From NCBI GenBank assembly GCA_016720075.1, contig JADJXW010000002.1, positions 259,229 through 323,228 on the forward strand: 64,000 bases of DNA, in the 5' to 3' direction. This DNA comes from Pseudomonadota bacterium (GTDB lineage: Bacteria > Pseudomonadota > Gammaproteobacteria > Steroidobacterales > Steroidobacteraceae). The notes under the pieces are model-generated. The model was given only the letters and a program-made list of their open reading frames with translations, made no database searches and was not told the DNA's origin. A program made the position numbers and the translations under genes. This document shows positions 27,827 to 36,925 of this stretch, piece by piece (position 1 is the stretch's first letter; every line of letters begins with the position of its first letter).

Positions 27827-28234
27827 ATGAAATACAGGAATCCGATTTTGCTGGGCTTGGTGCTGTCGGTGGCTGCTGTGGCCCAGGCCCATCACTCCTT
27901 CGCGATGTTCGACAACGAGACGGAACAGACCATCGAAGGCACCGTGAAGGAATTCCAGTGGACCAATCCGCACATCTGGGTGCAGATCAACGTCACCGGA
28001 GCGGATGGCAAGGTCACCGAATACAGCATCGAGGGCGGCAGCCCGAATGGGCTGCGCCGTCAGGGCTGGTCCAAGGACACGATGAAGCCCGGTGACAAGA
28101 TCGTGATGAAGATGCATCCGATGAAGGACGGCACGCCGGGCGGCAGCTTCATGTCCGCCATCGTGAATGGCCAGCCCGTGGGTCGTCAGGCGGCGGCACC
28201 AGCCGAGGGCGCACCCGCGAAATCAGAATACTGA
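27827..28234 (+). CDS. DUF6152 family exported protein
   Basis: A small exported protein of about 135 aa: signal peptide ending AQA, then HHSFAMFDNETEQTIEGTVKEFQWTNPHIWVQINV and GSPNGLRRQGWSKDTMKPGDKI, the conserved core of DUF6152. The fold is probably a small beta barrel; function unknown. I chose the ATG at 27827 with GGGGA upstream. It is divergent from the TonB receptor and convergent with three paralogous exported proteins, a grouping that suggests a common process. Confidence 0.88.
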   Translation: MKYRNPILLGLVLSVAAVAQAHHSFAMFDNETEQTIEGTVKEFQWTNPHIWVQINVTGADGKVTEYSIEGGSPNGLRRQGWSKDTMKPGDKIVMKMHPMKDGTPGGSFMSAIVNGQPVGRQAAAPAEGAPAKSEY

Positions 28235-28273
28235 CTGGTGGCTGCCTGAACCGGCCGGGCCGGCGCTCTGCAA

Positions 28274-28975
28274 TCAGTTCGCCGGCGGGCCAGGCCGGGC
28301 ATCGGGCGGCATCGGGAACAGCCTCTCGGTGCAGACATGCCACCCCAGATCCCCGCCCTTCACCAGTTCGAAGGTGATCTTCGTCTTCCACGGTGCTGAG
28401 TAGGTCGCCGGATCATCGATGGTGATCTCGTCGGTCATCGTGGACCTGCCCGAGCGCGTCAGTCGCTCGGTGACCTTGAGTTGATCGGAAAGCGGCAACC
28501 CGGCCTCATCCAGCCAGGTCTTGCCATTGAACCCGGCCGTCTCGATGACGAGCGAGCCATTGTCCCAGTGTCCGGCTGACGTGCCCTGCCAGGTCGGCTC
28601 TTCGAACGTCGGCGACTCATCCAGAGGGACATGGCGCACCAGATGCTGCCACTCGTGGATCAGCGTCACCTTGTGCGGCGTCTGCACCAGCATGAAGGGG
28701 CGCATCTGGTACATGGAGCGCGGAGTGCCGGCTGGCTGGCACAGGTCAAGCGGGTCTCCCGACTGGCCTGCCTTGCGGGCCTCCAGCCTGCTCCTGTAGA
28801 GCGCAGCCGCCTCAGGCAGCAGCGGCGGGAGCTTGCCTTCCAGGGTCCGGATGCCCGCCACATGGCGCTGTGGCTTCCAGACGCCCCGCAGGTCGCCCTC
28901 GGTTCCCGCCATCGCGACGCCAGCCAGGGCGCCGGCAGCAACGGCCGACAGGATCAGTTTCCTTGCAAGTCGCAT
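28274..28975 (-). CDS. exported protein of unknown function, paralogue 3 of 3
   Basis: Exported protein of 233 aa: signal peptide ending AMAG, then LRGVWKP. It shares a pattern with the two upstream genes: LxGVW near the mature start, a PHKVTLIHEWQHLVR strand, a GHWDNGSLVIETAGF signature (compare GHWEGDTLVVETAGL), ERL, and a TIDDPATY near the end. It lacks enzymatic motifs I recognise. The ATG at 28975 has AGGAAGG upstream. It follows paralogue 2 by 11 bp, so the three form one operon read right to left. Confidence 0.82.
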   Translation of the reverse strand: MRLARKLILSAVAAGALAGVAMAGTEGDLRGVWKPQRHVAGIRTLEGKLPPLLPEAAALYRSRLEARKAGQSGDPLDLCQPAGTPRSMYQMRPFMLVQTPHKVTLIHEWQHLVRHVPLDESPTFEEPTWQGTSAGHWDNGSLVIETAGFNGKTWLDEAGLPLSDQLKVTERLTRSGRSTMTDEITIDDPATYSAPWKTKITFELVKGGDLGWHVCTERLFPMPPDARPGPPAN

Positions 28976-28986
28976 GGTGGGCCTTC

Positions 28987-29757
28987 CTACTTGATGACCG
29001 TGATGAACTTGCCGTCGGGGCCCGGCACGTTGCGGTTGTTTTCCTCGCAGACGTATTCGGCCACGCGCTGCCCCTGCCCACCCACGTAGTTGAACTGCCG
29101 CCTGGCCTCCCAGGGTTTGTCGTAGGCCGTCGGATCGATGATGGTGAAGTTGTTCTCGAGCTGGTTGCCGACCTTGCGGATGCGTTCGATGACGCGCGTG
29201 TTGTCGGTCATCATCGTTCCACGCTCGTCGATCTGGCCCTTGCGTGACAGGCCCGCGGTTTCCACCACCAGCGTATCGCCTTCCCAGTGGCCAACAGAAT
29301 AGCCGCGGATGTGATTTTCCAGCCTGGCGGGCATCTTCGTATTCATGTGGATGATGCGCCACACATGCTGGGACTCGTAGATCCAGACGATGGCGTCTTC
29401 GGTCTGGATGATCTCGGTCAGGTAACCCGCCGTGAAAATGCGCGGCACCCCGCTGCCATAGCAGGCGCCCGTTGGATCCCAGCGCGTGACGCCCTTCTTT
29501 TCGTCTTCCGCGCGGTCACGAAAGACCTTCTCGGCCCACGGCTTCCAGGGCGGATCTCCCCCTGCCGTGGGGACGATTCGCAGTCCGGCGCCACGCACCT
29601 GCCAGACGCCTGAAATGTTGGGATCGGCCGCCGGCGCCCGCGTGTCGCGCAGCCTCGCATCGCCCATCGGCAGCGGCGGACCCGCCGTGGCAGTGCCTAC
29701 AAGATGCAGGGCGAGAGCAGCAACGGCAACAAGGCCTCGCAGGAGCTGGCGCTTCAC
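28987..29757 (-). CDS. exported protein of unknown function, paralogue 2 of 3
   Basis: Exported protein of 256 aa: signal peptide ending TATA, then ISGVWQVRG. Family pattern: GVPRIF, TEIIQTEDAIVWIYESQHVWRIIHM, GYSVGHWEGDTLVVETAGL, RVIERIRKV, and TIIDPTAYDKPWEARRQF, ending with an ENN-rich stretch. It closely parallels the genes on both sides and therefore represents a tandem duplication. Function unknown. It is separated from paralogue 1 by about 108 bp holding an AT-rich tract, which may carry its own promoter. Confidence 0.83.
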   Translation of the reverse strand: MKRQLLRGLVAVAALALHLVGTATAGPPLPMGDARLRDTRAPAADPNISGVWQVRGAGLRIVPTAGGDPPWKPWAEKVFRDRAEDEKKGVTRWDPTGACYGSGVPRIFTAGYLTEIIQTEDAIVWIYESQHVWRIIHMNTKMPARLENHIRGYSVGHWEGDTLVVETAGLSRKGQIDERGTMMTDNTRVIERIRKVGNQLENNFTIIDPTAYDKPWEARRQFNYVGGQGQRVAEYVCEENNRNVPGPDGKFITVIK

Positions 29758-29865
29758 TGGTATATCCCCCGGTATCTGGCTGCAGCCATATTTAGTAGAT
29801 AGTACTTACCATCCACGGTCGAGTCGATCCCGGCAGGGGCCTTTTCGCCCCCGCAAAACCATTGC

Positions 29866-30615
29866 CTAGGGAACCTTCGCGCCCTTCTTCTCAGCCAGCA
29901 TGTCGATGCGATCGCGCCAGACTTCTTCATTGCACTCATAAGGCAGCAGGTGCCCGTTTGGCACCTGCGCCCAGCGGCGCGTGAACTTCAACGGTTCGGT
30001 GTAGAACTTCGGATCGATCATCGTCACTTCCGCCGCCAGGAGGCGCCTCCCCTGCGCGTCAACGCCATCCAGCCGGTAACGCTCGACGATGCGCGCCTCT
30101 TCCGAATGCGGTGTCGTGCGCTGGTCAAGCTGCTCCACCAGGTTTTTCGTTTCCACCACCAGCACGTCACCTTCCCACCGGCCGGCGGAATAGCCCGTGC
30201 GCCCCGGCACGCGATCCTGTTCAGGCGCGTTGCGCTCACCGAAGTACACCCGCCTGGTTTCGCCGTGCAGTTCGTAAATGATGGTGATCTGCTCCGGCCG
30301 CTGGATGATCTCGAAGGGATACCCACCCGCGCCGAGCATCGCGGCCGGCATGCCAGCGCCGAGACACACTCCTCCGGGCGTATCGCCAGTTTCCGCCACC
30401 AGCCTGTTCCAGGCATCAAAGCGCTGCTGGGTTTGCGGGTGCAGCGGCAACTTCGGAATGGCCGATCCGAACGAAGTGCGATTGCCCGCGCCGTCGGCCG
30501 TCGTCCATACGCCAGTCAGGTCCGGCGGTGCCGCGGCAGCCGGCAGTCTCTGAGCGCAGAACATCGACGCCATCAGCGCCACGGTCGCCGTGCATGTGAC
30601 TTGAAGAATCTTCAT
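29866..30615 (-). CDS. exported protein of unknown function, paralogue 1 of 3
   Basis: Exported protein of 249 aa: signal peptide (CTATVALMASMFCAQRLPAAA), then LTGVWTTADG. Family pattern: YPFEIIQRPEQITIIYELHGETRRVYF, GYSAGRWEGDVLVVETKNL, RIVERYRLDG, and MIDPKFYTEPLKFTRRW, ending in ECNEEVWRDRI. The ATG overlaps the SUMF1 stop by four bases (ATGA), so it is translationally coupled to that gene. No function is known to me. Confidence 0.83.
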   Translation of the reverse strand: MKILQVTCTATVALMASMFCAQRLPAAAAPPDLTGVWTTADGAGNRTSFGSAIPKLPLHPQTQQRFDAWNRLVAETGDTPGGVCLGAGMPAAMLGAGGYPFEIIQRPEQITIIYELHGETRRVYFGERNAPEQDRVPGRTGYSAGRWEGDVLVVETKNLVEQLDQRTTPHSEEARIVERYRLDGVDAQGRRLLAAEVTMIDPKFYTEPLKFTRRWAQVPNGHLLPYECNEEVWRDRIDMLAEKKGAKVP

Positions 30616-31520
30616 AGCGTCTTTGCCACTCTGAACCCCAGGTAGTTTCGCCCGCGCGTGGTGGCGGCATACGGCGCGCCGCGCCTTGCCGATCGTTGCA
30701 TGTAGGGATTGCTGGTGAATGTGCCATTGCGGAACACGCGCACGGAACAGTCGCCCTCGGTGCTGGCGCTGCCATCGACTGGCGCATGCGCCATGTCAGC
30801 CTCGTAGCAGTCCTGCGTCCATTCGAACACATTGCCATGCATGTCATGGAGGCCCCAGGCGTTGGGCGGGAACGAGCCCACCGGCGCGGTTTCGTCGCCG
30901 AACACATCCTTGCCCTCGGTGTAGGGGCCGCGTTCACCATGTCCCCGCATGCCGAAATTGCCGCGGTCGTAGTCGATGGCGTCGCCCCAGGGGAATGCGG
31001 TGCTGGAACCCGCGCGAGCAGCGTATTCCCATTCCGCCTCGGAAGGCAGCCGATAGGCATCATCGCTGCCGGTTTTCCAGTTGAGCCAGCCCACGAAGCG
31101 CTGCGCGTCATGCCAGCTCATTCCCACCGCGGGTCGGTTGCCCCGGCCATGGTCCCTGTAGTCCTTGATGCGGGTGCCATCCGGGTTGGTCCGCAGCGCG
31201 ATGTCGATGGCCTCGGCCTCGCACCAGTTGTCGCGCGCACATGCTTCCCACTGGTTCCATGTCGCTGCCTTGGTTGCGATGGCGAAGCTGCGGGTGAGGG
31301 TGACGCGATGCTGGGGTTCATCGGGATCGCGTTCCGGTTCGCTGGCGGGGGAACCCATCAGGAACGTGCCGGCTGGCAACACCACCAGCTCTGGGCAATT
31401 GCGGCACTCCTGGATGCGGGCGCCGGGTTTCGGCTGCCTGCCAGCGGCCGAGGCAACCGGCGCGATCAGCACCGCCACGACCACCAGGAAACCAAGACCG
31501 AACCCACGGGATGTGATCAT
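30612..31520 (-). CDS. SUMF1/formylglycine-generating-enzyme-like exported protein
   Basis: Exported protein of 302 aa with the SUMF1 fold: CPELVVLPAGTFLMGSPASEPERDPDEPQHRVTL, WHDAQRFVGWLN, YRLPSEAEWEYAARAG, NAWGLHDMHGNVFEWTQDC, and a C-terminal RGRNYLGFRVAKTL. The true formylglycine-generating enzyme needs two cysteines near RxxCR in the last domain. Here that region reads RSARRGAPYAA, without them, so sulfatase activation is unlikely. It heads the operon with the three paralogous exported proteins. Confidence 0.88.
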   Translation of the reverse strand: MITSRGFGLGFLVVVAVLIAPVASAAGRQPKPGARIQECRNCPELVVLPAGTFLMGSPASEPERDPDEPQHRVTLTRSFAIATKAATWNQWEACARDNWCEAEAIDIALRTNPDGTRIKDYRDHGRGNRPAVGMSWHDAQRFVGWLNWKTGSDDAYRLPSEAEWEYAARAGSSTAFPWGDAIDYDRGNFGMRGHGERGPYTEGKDVFGDETAPVGSFPPNAWGLHDMHGNVFEWTQDCYEADMAHAPVDGSASTEGDCSVRVFRNGTFTSNPYMQRSARRGAPYAATTRGRNYLGFRVAKTL

Positions 31521-31582
31521 TGCGTTACCCCCCCCTTGTTGCGCTGCCTGCCAGCTTCATCCGGATCGGCGACGCAGCGCTA

Positions 31583-31840
31583 TCAAACCCCGGCCAGGGT
31601 CTTTCTGAAAATCTGGTAGGCCAAGACCGAATAGACCACACCGCCCAGCGGAAACCCCGCAAGAATGGCCATGACGCTGTTGGATGTGAATGCACCCAGC
31701 AGCGTCGTGGGCCAGTCGACCACCCGGCCCAGCACGCCGAATCCCGCCTGGGTTGCGAGCAGGGCTGCCACCTGCAGCGCGCCCGCGAAGCCGAAGCCGG
31801 CTGCCACCGAAACGACCTTGATCCGCGTCTGATGTCGCAT
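31583..31840 (-). CDS. small membrane protein, 85 aa
   Basis: Unrecognised small protein with two likely membrane helices (VVSVAAGFGFAGALQVAALLAT and SVMAILAGFPLGGVVYSVLAY). It ends in a short basic tail (QIFRKTLAGV). It sits between the SUMF1 gene and the divergent diguanylate cyclase. Coding appears plausible from codon use and the regular hydrophobic pattern; function unknown. Confidence 0.6.
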   Translation of the reverse strand: MRHQTRIKVVSVAAGFGFAGALQVAALLATQAGFGVLGRVVDWPTTLLGAFTSNSVMAILAGFPLGGVVYSVLAYQIFRKTLAGV

Positions 31841-31919
31841 TGCGCAGCAGCATACCTCGGCTCAAGTTCCGCAGGCTGGCGCCGATAGCCACTGTGAACG
31901 CCCCGCTGGGCGCCCCGAC

Positions 31920-33041
31920 ATGCCCACTGCCACCACCTCGAACCCTACCCCCCGCAGCCACAGGCTGTGGTCCAATCCGGAGTTCGTGCAGGCCGTGGCG
32001 CGACTGGTGATCGTCGGCTGCGCGATCACCTATTCCTTTTCCGAGTTCGGCGCCGAGCATGCACCCTCGCCCCGGAACTTCGTGCTCGGAAAATGGGTTT
32101 CGGTGCTGGCCGGCATAGGCGCCGCGCTGATCTTTCTCTGGACGATGCGCTTCTCCGCTCCGTCGGTGACGCGGCGCCTGATCGGCATCACGCACGACAC
32201 GCTGGCCATCTCGCTCGCCATGTACCTGGGAGTGGATTCCAATGCCATCTTTGGCGTGGTCTACCTGATCATGATCGTCGGCAACGGATTTCGTTTCGGC
32301 GCGACCTACATGGGCTACGCGACCGCCTGCTCGATGCTGGGCTTCGGCGTGGTGCACCAGCTGAGCCCCTACTGGCAGGCCAATCCAACGCTGAGCTTCT
32401 ATGTCGCCGCCGTGCTGGTGGTCGTGCCGGGCTACATGTATGGCCTGCTCAGATCACTGCACAAGGCGCGCGCCGAACTTGAACAGCGCGCCAACCACGA
32501 TCACCTGACCGGCCTGATGAACCGGGCCGCGATGGAGCAGAAGATCCTCGACACGGTCCACGGCCGCCCACACGGGCACGCGCTTCTGTACATGGACCTG
32601 GATCGCTTCAAGCATGTGAACGACAACGCCGGTCACGCGGCGGGCGACCACCTGCTCAGGCAGATCGCGCATGTCATCCGGCGCAATGTCCGCGATCGGG
32701 ATCTGTGCGCGCGCCTGGGCGGTGACGAGTTCTGCGTGCTGCTGATCGACAGCGGCATGGACACCGCTGCACAGACTGCCGAGCGTATCCGCGACCAGGT
32801 GGAGAAGTTCCAGCTCGTGTGGGGCGGACGCGCGTACCGGGTGGGCACGAGCATCGGCGTGGCCGCCAGCGACTCGGTGCAGGATGGCCAGTCCCTGCTG
32901 CGCCTGGCCGATGCGGCCTGCTACGCCGCCAAGAACCAGGGCCGCAACAGCGTGCACGTGGTGGGCACGCACCAGCGAATCACCGACACTGGTCTGCTGC
33001 GCCAGCTGCCAGCCGAAGGACAGGAACGCGCCGCCACCTAA
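31920..33041 (+). CDS. membrane diguanylate cyclase (GGDEF)
   Basis: Synthesises cyclic di-GMP. The N-terminal half has about six hydrophobic segments forming a membrane sensor domain (residues about 20-180). A short helix (KARAELEQRANHDHLTGLMNR) leads to the GGDEF domain with MDLDRFKHVND and the intact active site RLGGDEFCVLL. No RxxD inhibitory site is evident upstream of GGDEF (the residues are RDRDLCARLGG, so a DxxD-like pattern replaces it). With the HD-GYP gene at 11116 it is one of two c-di-GMP genes here. Confidence 0.94.
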   Translation: MPTATTSNPTPRSHRLWSNPEFVQAVARLVIVGCAITYSFSEFGAEHAPSPRNFVLGKWVSVLAGIGAALIFLWTMRFSAPSVTRRLIGITHDTLAISLAMYLGVDSNAIFGVVYLIMIVGNGFRFGATYMGYATACSMLGFGVVHQLSPYWQANPTLSFYVAAVLVVVPGYMYGLLRSLHKARAELEQRANHDHLTGLMNRAAMEQKILDTVHGRPHGHALLYMDLDRFKHVNDNAGHAAGDHLLRQIAHVIRRNVRDRDLCARLGGDEFCVLLIDSGMDTAAQTAERIRDQVEKFQLVWGGRAYRVGTSIGVAASDSVQDGQSLLRLADAACYAAKNQGRNSVHVVGTHQRITDTGLLRQLPAEGQERAAT

Positions 33042-33059
33042 GTAACGGCGGCGGCGCCC

Positions 33060-34262
33060 TTATTGCGCCTGGGTCACGGTTGCGGAAAGTGACTGCTTGA
33101 ACCCTTCCCATTCCTCGGCGGTCAGTGCTGCCGTGAACGTCGGCGGCTTCGCCGGTATGCGATCCAGGATCTTCAGCGCCCGCTCCTCGGAGCCAGGGTG
33201 CGTGCGCGCCAGCGCCGTCAGCGGCAGCGAGCCCCCGTCTGCCATGGAGGCCAGGAAATTCGCGAACGACGTCGGATTGATCCCGGCCTCCAGCAGCCAG
33301 TCGACGGCCGCGCGGTCGGCTTCGGACTCCATGTTGCGATCATAGGAAAGCGACACCATCCGGCGAAACAGCAGCAGCGCCTGCTCGGCATTCGTGCCCA
33401 TCAACACCGAAAGCCCGATCTCCCGCAGCAGTTTGCTGCGCACATGTCCGCGCTCGGCATGCGCCAGCTCGTGTGCCAGCACGCCCGTCAGCGCATCGGC
33501 ATCGGGAGCGGCGAACACCAGACCTGCGTTCACGATGATATGGCCACCGGGCAACGTCGCCGCGTTCACGGCCATGTCGCGCACCAGGTGGATGCGATAC
33601 TCGGCACACTCCAGGCGAGCGCCATCGCAGATCCGGCCCAGCATCTTGCGCACCGTGGCTTCCATCTGCGGGTCGCGAACGGTCTGCTGGTCGGAATCGA
33701 GCGCATCTTCGACCAGGTCGTCGATCTTCGCCTCCAGGCGCCCCTCCACCTTCTCGGTGTGGAATACGCCGGTCCAGGGGATGCGGGTCATCCCGGCCAT
33801 CGCCACCACGATGACCACCGGCATAACCACTGCCGGAAGGATCGACTTTGCCCAGCTCGCCTTTCCCAGCAGCGCATCGACGATGGGCGCGATGCTCCAC
33901 CAGCGCACATCCACGCCCTGGCGCGTCCTCACGGCCGCATAAATGGAAGCGATGAGCTCCGCGACATTCAGCCCGATCATCACGAGCCCCCAGCCGACGT
34001 AGAAGTCGTCCAGCTCGCGGCGACCGAACAGCAGCGAAATGGTCATCCACATGAAGGTGGAATTGATCGGGATCAGCAGCAGCTGCCCCACCAGCGCCTG
34101 AGTGGAATGCCAGCGGGAAAAAGGGGCGCTGCGACGCGCGCCAAAGAAGAATATGACCGAGGCCAGCAGGTTCAGGATGGGAAGGGGCGCGCCCCCGACC
34201 AGCAGGACCAGCGACAGCAAATAGGCGTTCGATGCGCTTTCGGCTTCGTCGTCAGCGATCAC
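33060..34262 (-). CDS. M48 family metalloprotease with N-terminal membrane domain
   Basis: Membrane-bound M48 zinc peptidase, about 400 aa. The N-terminal third is a DUF4870-like membrane region (YLLSLVLLVGGAPLPILNLLASVIFFFGARR...); a further helix (AVVMPVVIVVAMAGM) precedes the protease domain. The zinc motif is HELAHAERGH and the third ligand is in NMESEADRAAVDW. I chose the GTG at 34262, three bases after the DUF2752 stop, with GGACT upstream. It is the last gene of a TM2-DUF2752-M48 operon. Confidence 0.88.
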   Translation of the reverse strand: MIADDEAESASNAYLLSLVLLVGGAPLPILNLLASVIFFFGARRSAPFSRWHSTQALVGQLLLIPINSTFMWMTISLLFGRRELDDFYVGWGLVMIGLNVAELIASIYAAVRTRQGVDVRWWSIAPIVDALLGKASWAKSILPAVVMPVVIVVAMAGMTRIPWTGVFHTEKVEGRLEAKIDDLVEDALDSDQQTVRDPQMEATVRKMLGRICDGARLECAEYRIHLVRDMAVNAATLPGGHIIVNAGLVFAAPDADALTGVLAHELAHAERGHVRSKLLREIGLSVLMGTNAEQALLLFRRMVSLSYDRNMESEADRAAVDWLLEAGINPTSFANFLASMADGGSLPLTALARTHPGSEERALKILDRIPAKPPTFTAALTAEEWEGFKQSLSATVTQAQ

Positions 34263-34263
34263 T

Positions 34264-34677
34264 TCAGAGTCCTTTCGAAAGGGTCCATATCCAGTTGCCG
34301 GCCAGCAGCCCGACACCGGCAATCGCAACCGGCGGTCGCCGCGCGAAGGCCTCTGCGCTGCGCCAGGTGCGCAGCAACCGGTCGGAACCGGTTGCCAGAT
34401 CCCGGAGCATCAGCCCCAGCGCGAGCGCGCCCACGGCAAACGTCACCAGTCCAATGGGGTTGTACTGCAGGGGATTCCTGCCCTCGAACAGCGCCAGCAC
34501 CGCGCGCGTGCTCCCGCAGGCCGGACAGGCGAAACCCGTGGCCAGCTTGAACGGACAGATCGTGCTGCCGCTGCCCGCGGCACTGGCACATACCAGCCAC
34601 GCTCCGCCAGCGGCGCCCAGGGCTGCGACGCCGGCGTAGAGGCGGTTCCTAGATGAGAGTGGCAACGAACTTGTCAT
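34264..34677 (-). CDS. DUF2752 membrane protein
   Basis: A 137-aa membrane protein with the DUF2752 signature CPFKLATGFACPACGSTRAV, i.e. paired cysteines, plus three or four hydrophobic helices. Function is unknown, but in many bacteria it neighbours TM2 proteins, as here. Its start overlaps the 3' end of the TM2 gene by 29 bp, and its stop is followed one base later by the start of the protease gene. Confidence 0.88.
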   Translation of the reverse strand: MTSSLPLSSRNRLYAGVAALGAAGGAWLVCASAAGSGSTICPFKLATGFACPACGSTRAVLALFEGRNPLQYNPIGLVTFAVGALALGLMLRDLATGSDRLLRTWRSAEAFARRPPVAIAGVGLLAGNWIWTLSKGL

Positions 34678-34987
34678 GGTTGCGCTGACGCGCCAGGCCC
34701 ATGATCAGGAACCAGTCGACGATGGTCCAGATGCCCAGGCCACCGCAGGTGAGCAGCTTGGCGATGCCGAGACCGGTGTCGCCGATGTAGAAGCGATCGA
34801 TGCCCAGCGAGCCGATCAGCACCGAAATGATGATGGCAGTGGTCGGGCTCTTGAACTGGAAGCTCTGCACCGTGGCGAAGCGGTCATCGGGCATCGACAC
34901 CAGCCGCTGCCGGATGCTGGGCAGCGACATGCTCGGGAAGTTGCTGTTGTTGATCATCATGAACATGTCGACTTTGCTTTCTTCCAC
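34649..34987 (-). CDS. TM2 domain-containing protein
   Basis: A 112-aa protein with a TM2 domain: two helices separated by the conserved GIDRFYIGDTGLGIAKLLTCGGLGIWTIVDWFLIM. The N-terminal 50 residues are polar, with a Met/Asn-rich stretch. I chose the GTG at 34987 because AGGGAG is eight bases upstream; ATGs a few codons in are alternatives. It is divergent from the DUF1800 gene and first in an operon with DUF2752 and M48. Confidence 0.85.
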   Translation of the reverse strand: MEESKVDMFMMINNSNFPSMSLPSIRQRLVSMPDDRFATVQSFQFKSPTTAIIISVLIGSLGIDRFYIGDTGLGIAKLLTCGGLGIWTIVDWFLIMGLARQRNHDKFVATLI

Positions 34988-35176
34988 GTGCCTGGCTCCC
35001 TGTGAATGCCGTGTTGTTGTGTGTCGTCTTCCGGACGGGCGAGTCTGTTCGCAGTGCGGGCCGGCTGTCCAGTCCGGGTGCCCGAACTGGGCCCTATGGT
35101 GCCCAAACCGCGACTGAAGTAGTGTCAACCGATGGTAGGCAAGGACGTTGCAACCCGGGAAGGACCGGGAGTGAGC

Positions 35177-36925
35177 ATGCGAGCGCAATCTGCGGCGACA
35201 GCTGCATGGGTCATGGCAGCGATGCTGTTGCTTGCAGGCTGCGGCGGCAGTGGGTCCAGCGGCAGTCCTCCGCCACAGCCACCCCCGCCCCCGCCTTCCG
35301 CGCCGGCCGTCACGCGGGAAGAGGCCTTCCGCTTCCTCAGCCAGTCCACGATGGGTGCGACCGAATCCGAGTCGGCGCGACTGATCGCGCTGGGGGACTC
35401 CACCAACGCCTACTCCCGCTGGATCGACGCGGAACTGGCGAAACCCGCTTCGTTGCTGCTGCCAGCAGTGGAGTCCGCCTATCCGAATCCGGTGCCAGTG
35501 GGTTTCAACATCGGCTCGCTGAACGCACCGCGCATTGAAAGGTGGTTCGGGAACTCTCTCACCGGCACCGACCAGCTGCGCCAGCGCGTGGCCTGGGCTC
35601 TGTCGCAGATCTTCGTCGTGTCCCAGGTTGGCGCGCTGCAGAACCTGCCCAATGCCACGGCCGACTTCCACGACATGCTCGCGCGCAACGCGTTCGGGGA
35701 TTTCCGCAAGCTGCTGGAGGACGTGACGCTCCACCCGGCAATGGGCGTGTACCTGTCCATGCTGGGCAACCAGAAGGCCGTGGCCGGCACGAACCTGCGC
35801 CCAGACGAGAACTACGCCCGCGAAGTGATGCAGCTGATGTCCATCGGACTGGTGGAGTTGAACCTGGACGGCACGGTCAGGCTCGACGCCAATGGCCAGC
35901 CGATTCCCACCTACGACCAGTCGATCATCGAGGGATTCGCGCGCGTGTTCACCGGCTGGACCTGGACCTGCCAGACCACTCTGCCCGGTTGCACCTTCAA
36001 CAACGCCCGGCCCCAGCTCGCCCCGGTTGCCGGCTACAACCAGGTGCTGCCCATGCGCCTGTATCCGGCGCAGCATGAAACCGGCGCCAAGAAACTGCTG
36101 TCCGGAGTCACGCTGCCCGCCAACCAGACCGGTGATCGGGATCTGCAGGATGCACTCGACAACATCGTCGCGCATCCGAACGTGGCGCCATTCATTTCAA
36201 GGCAACTCATCCAGAAGCTGGTAACCAGCAATCCGTCGGCCGCCTACGTGCAGAGGGTCGCTCAGGTGTTCAGCAATGACGGCAGCGGCCGACGCGGCAA
36301 CCTGGCGCAGGTGGTTCGCGCCATCCTGCTCGACGCCGAAGCGCGCCCTGCATCCAGTGCGGCCTCGCCGCCGGTGGCGCCCGGCAAGGTGAAGGAGCCG
36401 CTGCTGCGGCTGACACAGTTCTGGCGCGCCTACGGCGCACGCGCCGCCAGCGGCCGTTTTGGTGTCGGTCGCAATTTCCCCGGTGGCGTCAGCGCGGTGT
36501 TCGGTCAGGGTCCCGGGCAATCGCCGTCGGTATTCAATTTCTTCAGCCCCGGTTACGCCCCGCCCGGTGAAATCCAGGCGCAGGGCATGGTGTCGCCGGA
36601 AATGCAGCTGGCCACCGAATACCTGAACACGCAGACGACGAACTATTTCTGGACCCAGGCGAACTCCCGCACCGTAACCCAGGCCCCCACGCTCAATGCC
36701 GATGACATGTTCATCGACACCACGGAAGAGATCGCGTTAGCAGCGGATTCCGAGGCGCTGGTCAATCGCGTGGCCGAGCGGCTGCTGGGCAGCGCGGCGA
36801 GGATGTCTCCCGTGCTGAAGGCGCAGGCCAAGGCGCAGGTCGAGCGTTCAACCAACATGAACACCCGCGTCGCCGATGCGGTCTACCTGATTGCCGTCTC
36901 ACCCGAATACGTCCTGCAGCGATGA
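35177..36925 (+). CDS. DUF1800 lipoprotein
   Basis: A 582-aa DUF1800 protein exported as a lipoprotein (lipobox LLAGC), with a Gly/Ser/Pro-rich linker before the domain (REEAFRFLSQSTMGATESE...). DUF1800 motifs: QRVAWALSQIFVVS, NYAREVMQLMSIGLVELNLDG, YDQSIIEGFARVFTGWTW. A proline-rich stretch follows residue 35. The start at 35177 has GGGAG upstream. The ATG of the DUF1501 gene overlaps its stop by four bases. The pair is widespread but biochemically undefined. Confidence 0.92.
   Translation: MRAQSAATAAWVMAAMLLLAGCGGSGSSGSPPPQPPPPPPSAPAVTREEAFRFLSQSTMGATESESARLIALGDSTNAYSRWIDAELAKPASLLLPAVESAYPNPVPVGFNIGSLNAPRIERWFGNSLTGTDQLRQRVAWALSQIFVVSQVGALQNLPNATADFHDMLARNAFGDFRKLLEDVTLHPAMGVYLSMLGNQKAVAGTNLRPDENYAREVMQLMSIGLVELNLDGTVRLDANGQPIPTYDQSIIEGFARVFTGWTWTCQTTLPGCTFNNARPQLAPVAGYNQVLPMRLYPAQHETGAKKLLSGVTLPANQTGDRDLQDALDNIVAHPNVAPFISRQLIQKLVTSNPSAAYVQRVAQVFSNDGSGRRGNLAQVVRAILLDAEARPASSAASPPVAPGKVKEPLLRLTQFWRAYGARAASGRFGVGRNFPGGVSAVFGQGPGQSPSVFNFFSPGYAPPGEIQAQGMVSPEMQLATEYLNTQTTNYFWTQANSRTVTQAPTLNADDMFIDTTEEIALAADSEALVNRVAERLLGSAARMSPVLKAQAKAQVERSTNMNTRVADAVYLIAVSPEYVLQR

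Noticed and set aside
29791..29806. Possible third quinate-cluster operator before the paralogue gene at 29757
   Set aside because: Only 9 of 12 defined positions match and the half-sites are unequal; not distinguishable from chance.
30612..31520. A true formylglycine-generating enzyme
   Set aside because: The two catalytic cysteines of the enzyme are absent, and no sulfatase gene lies nearby.
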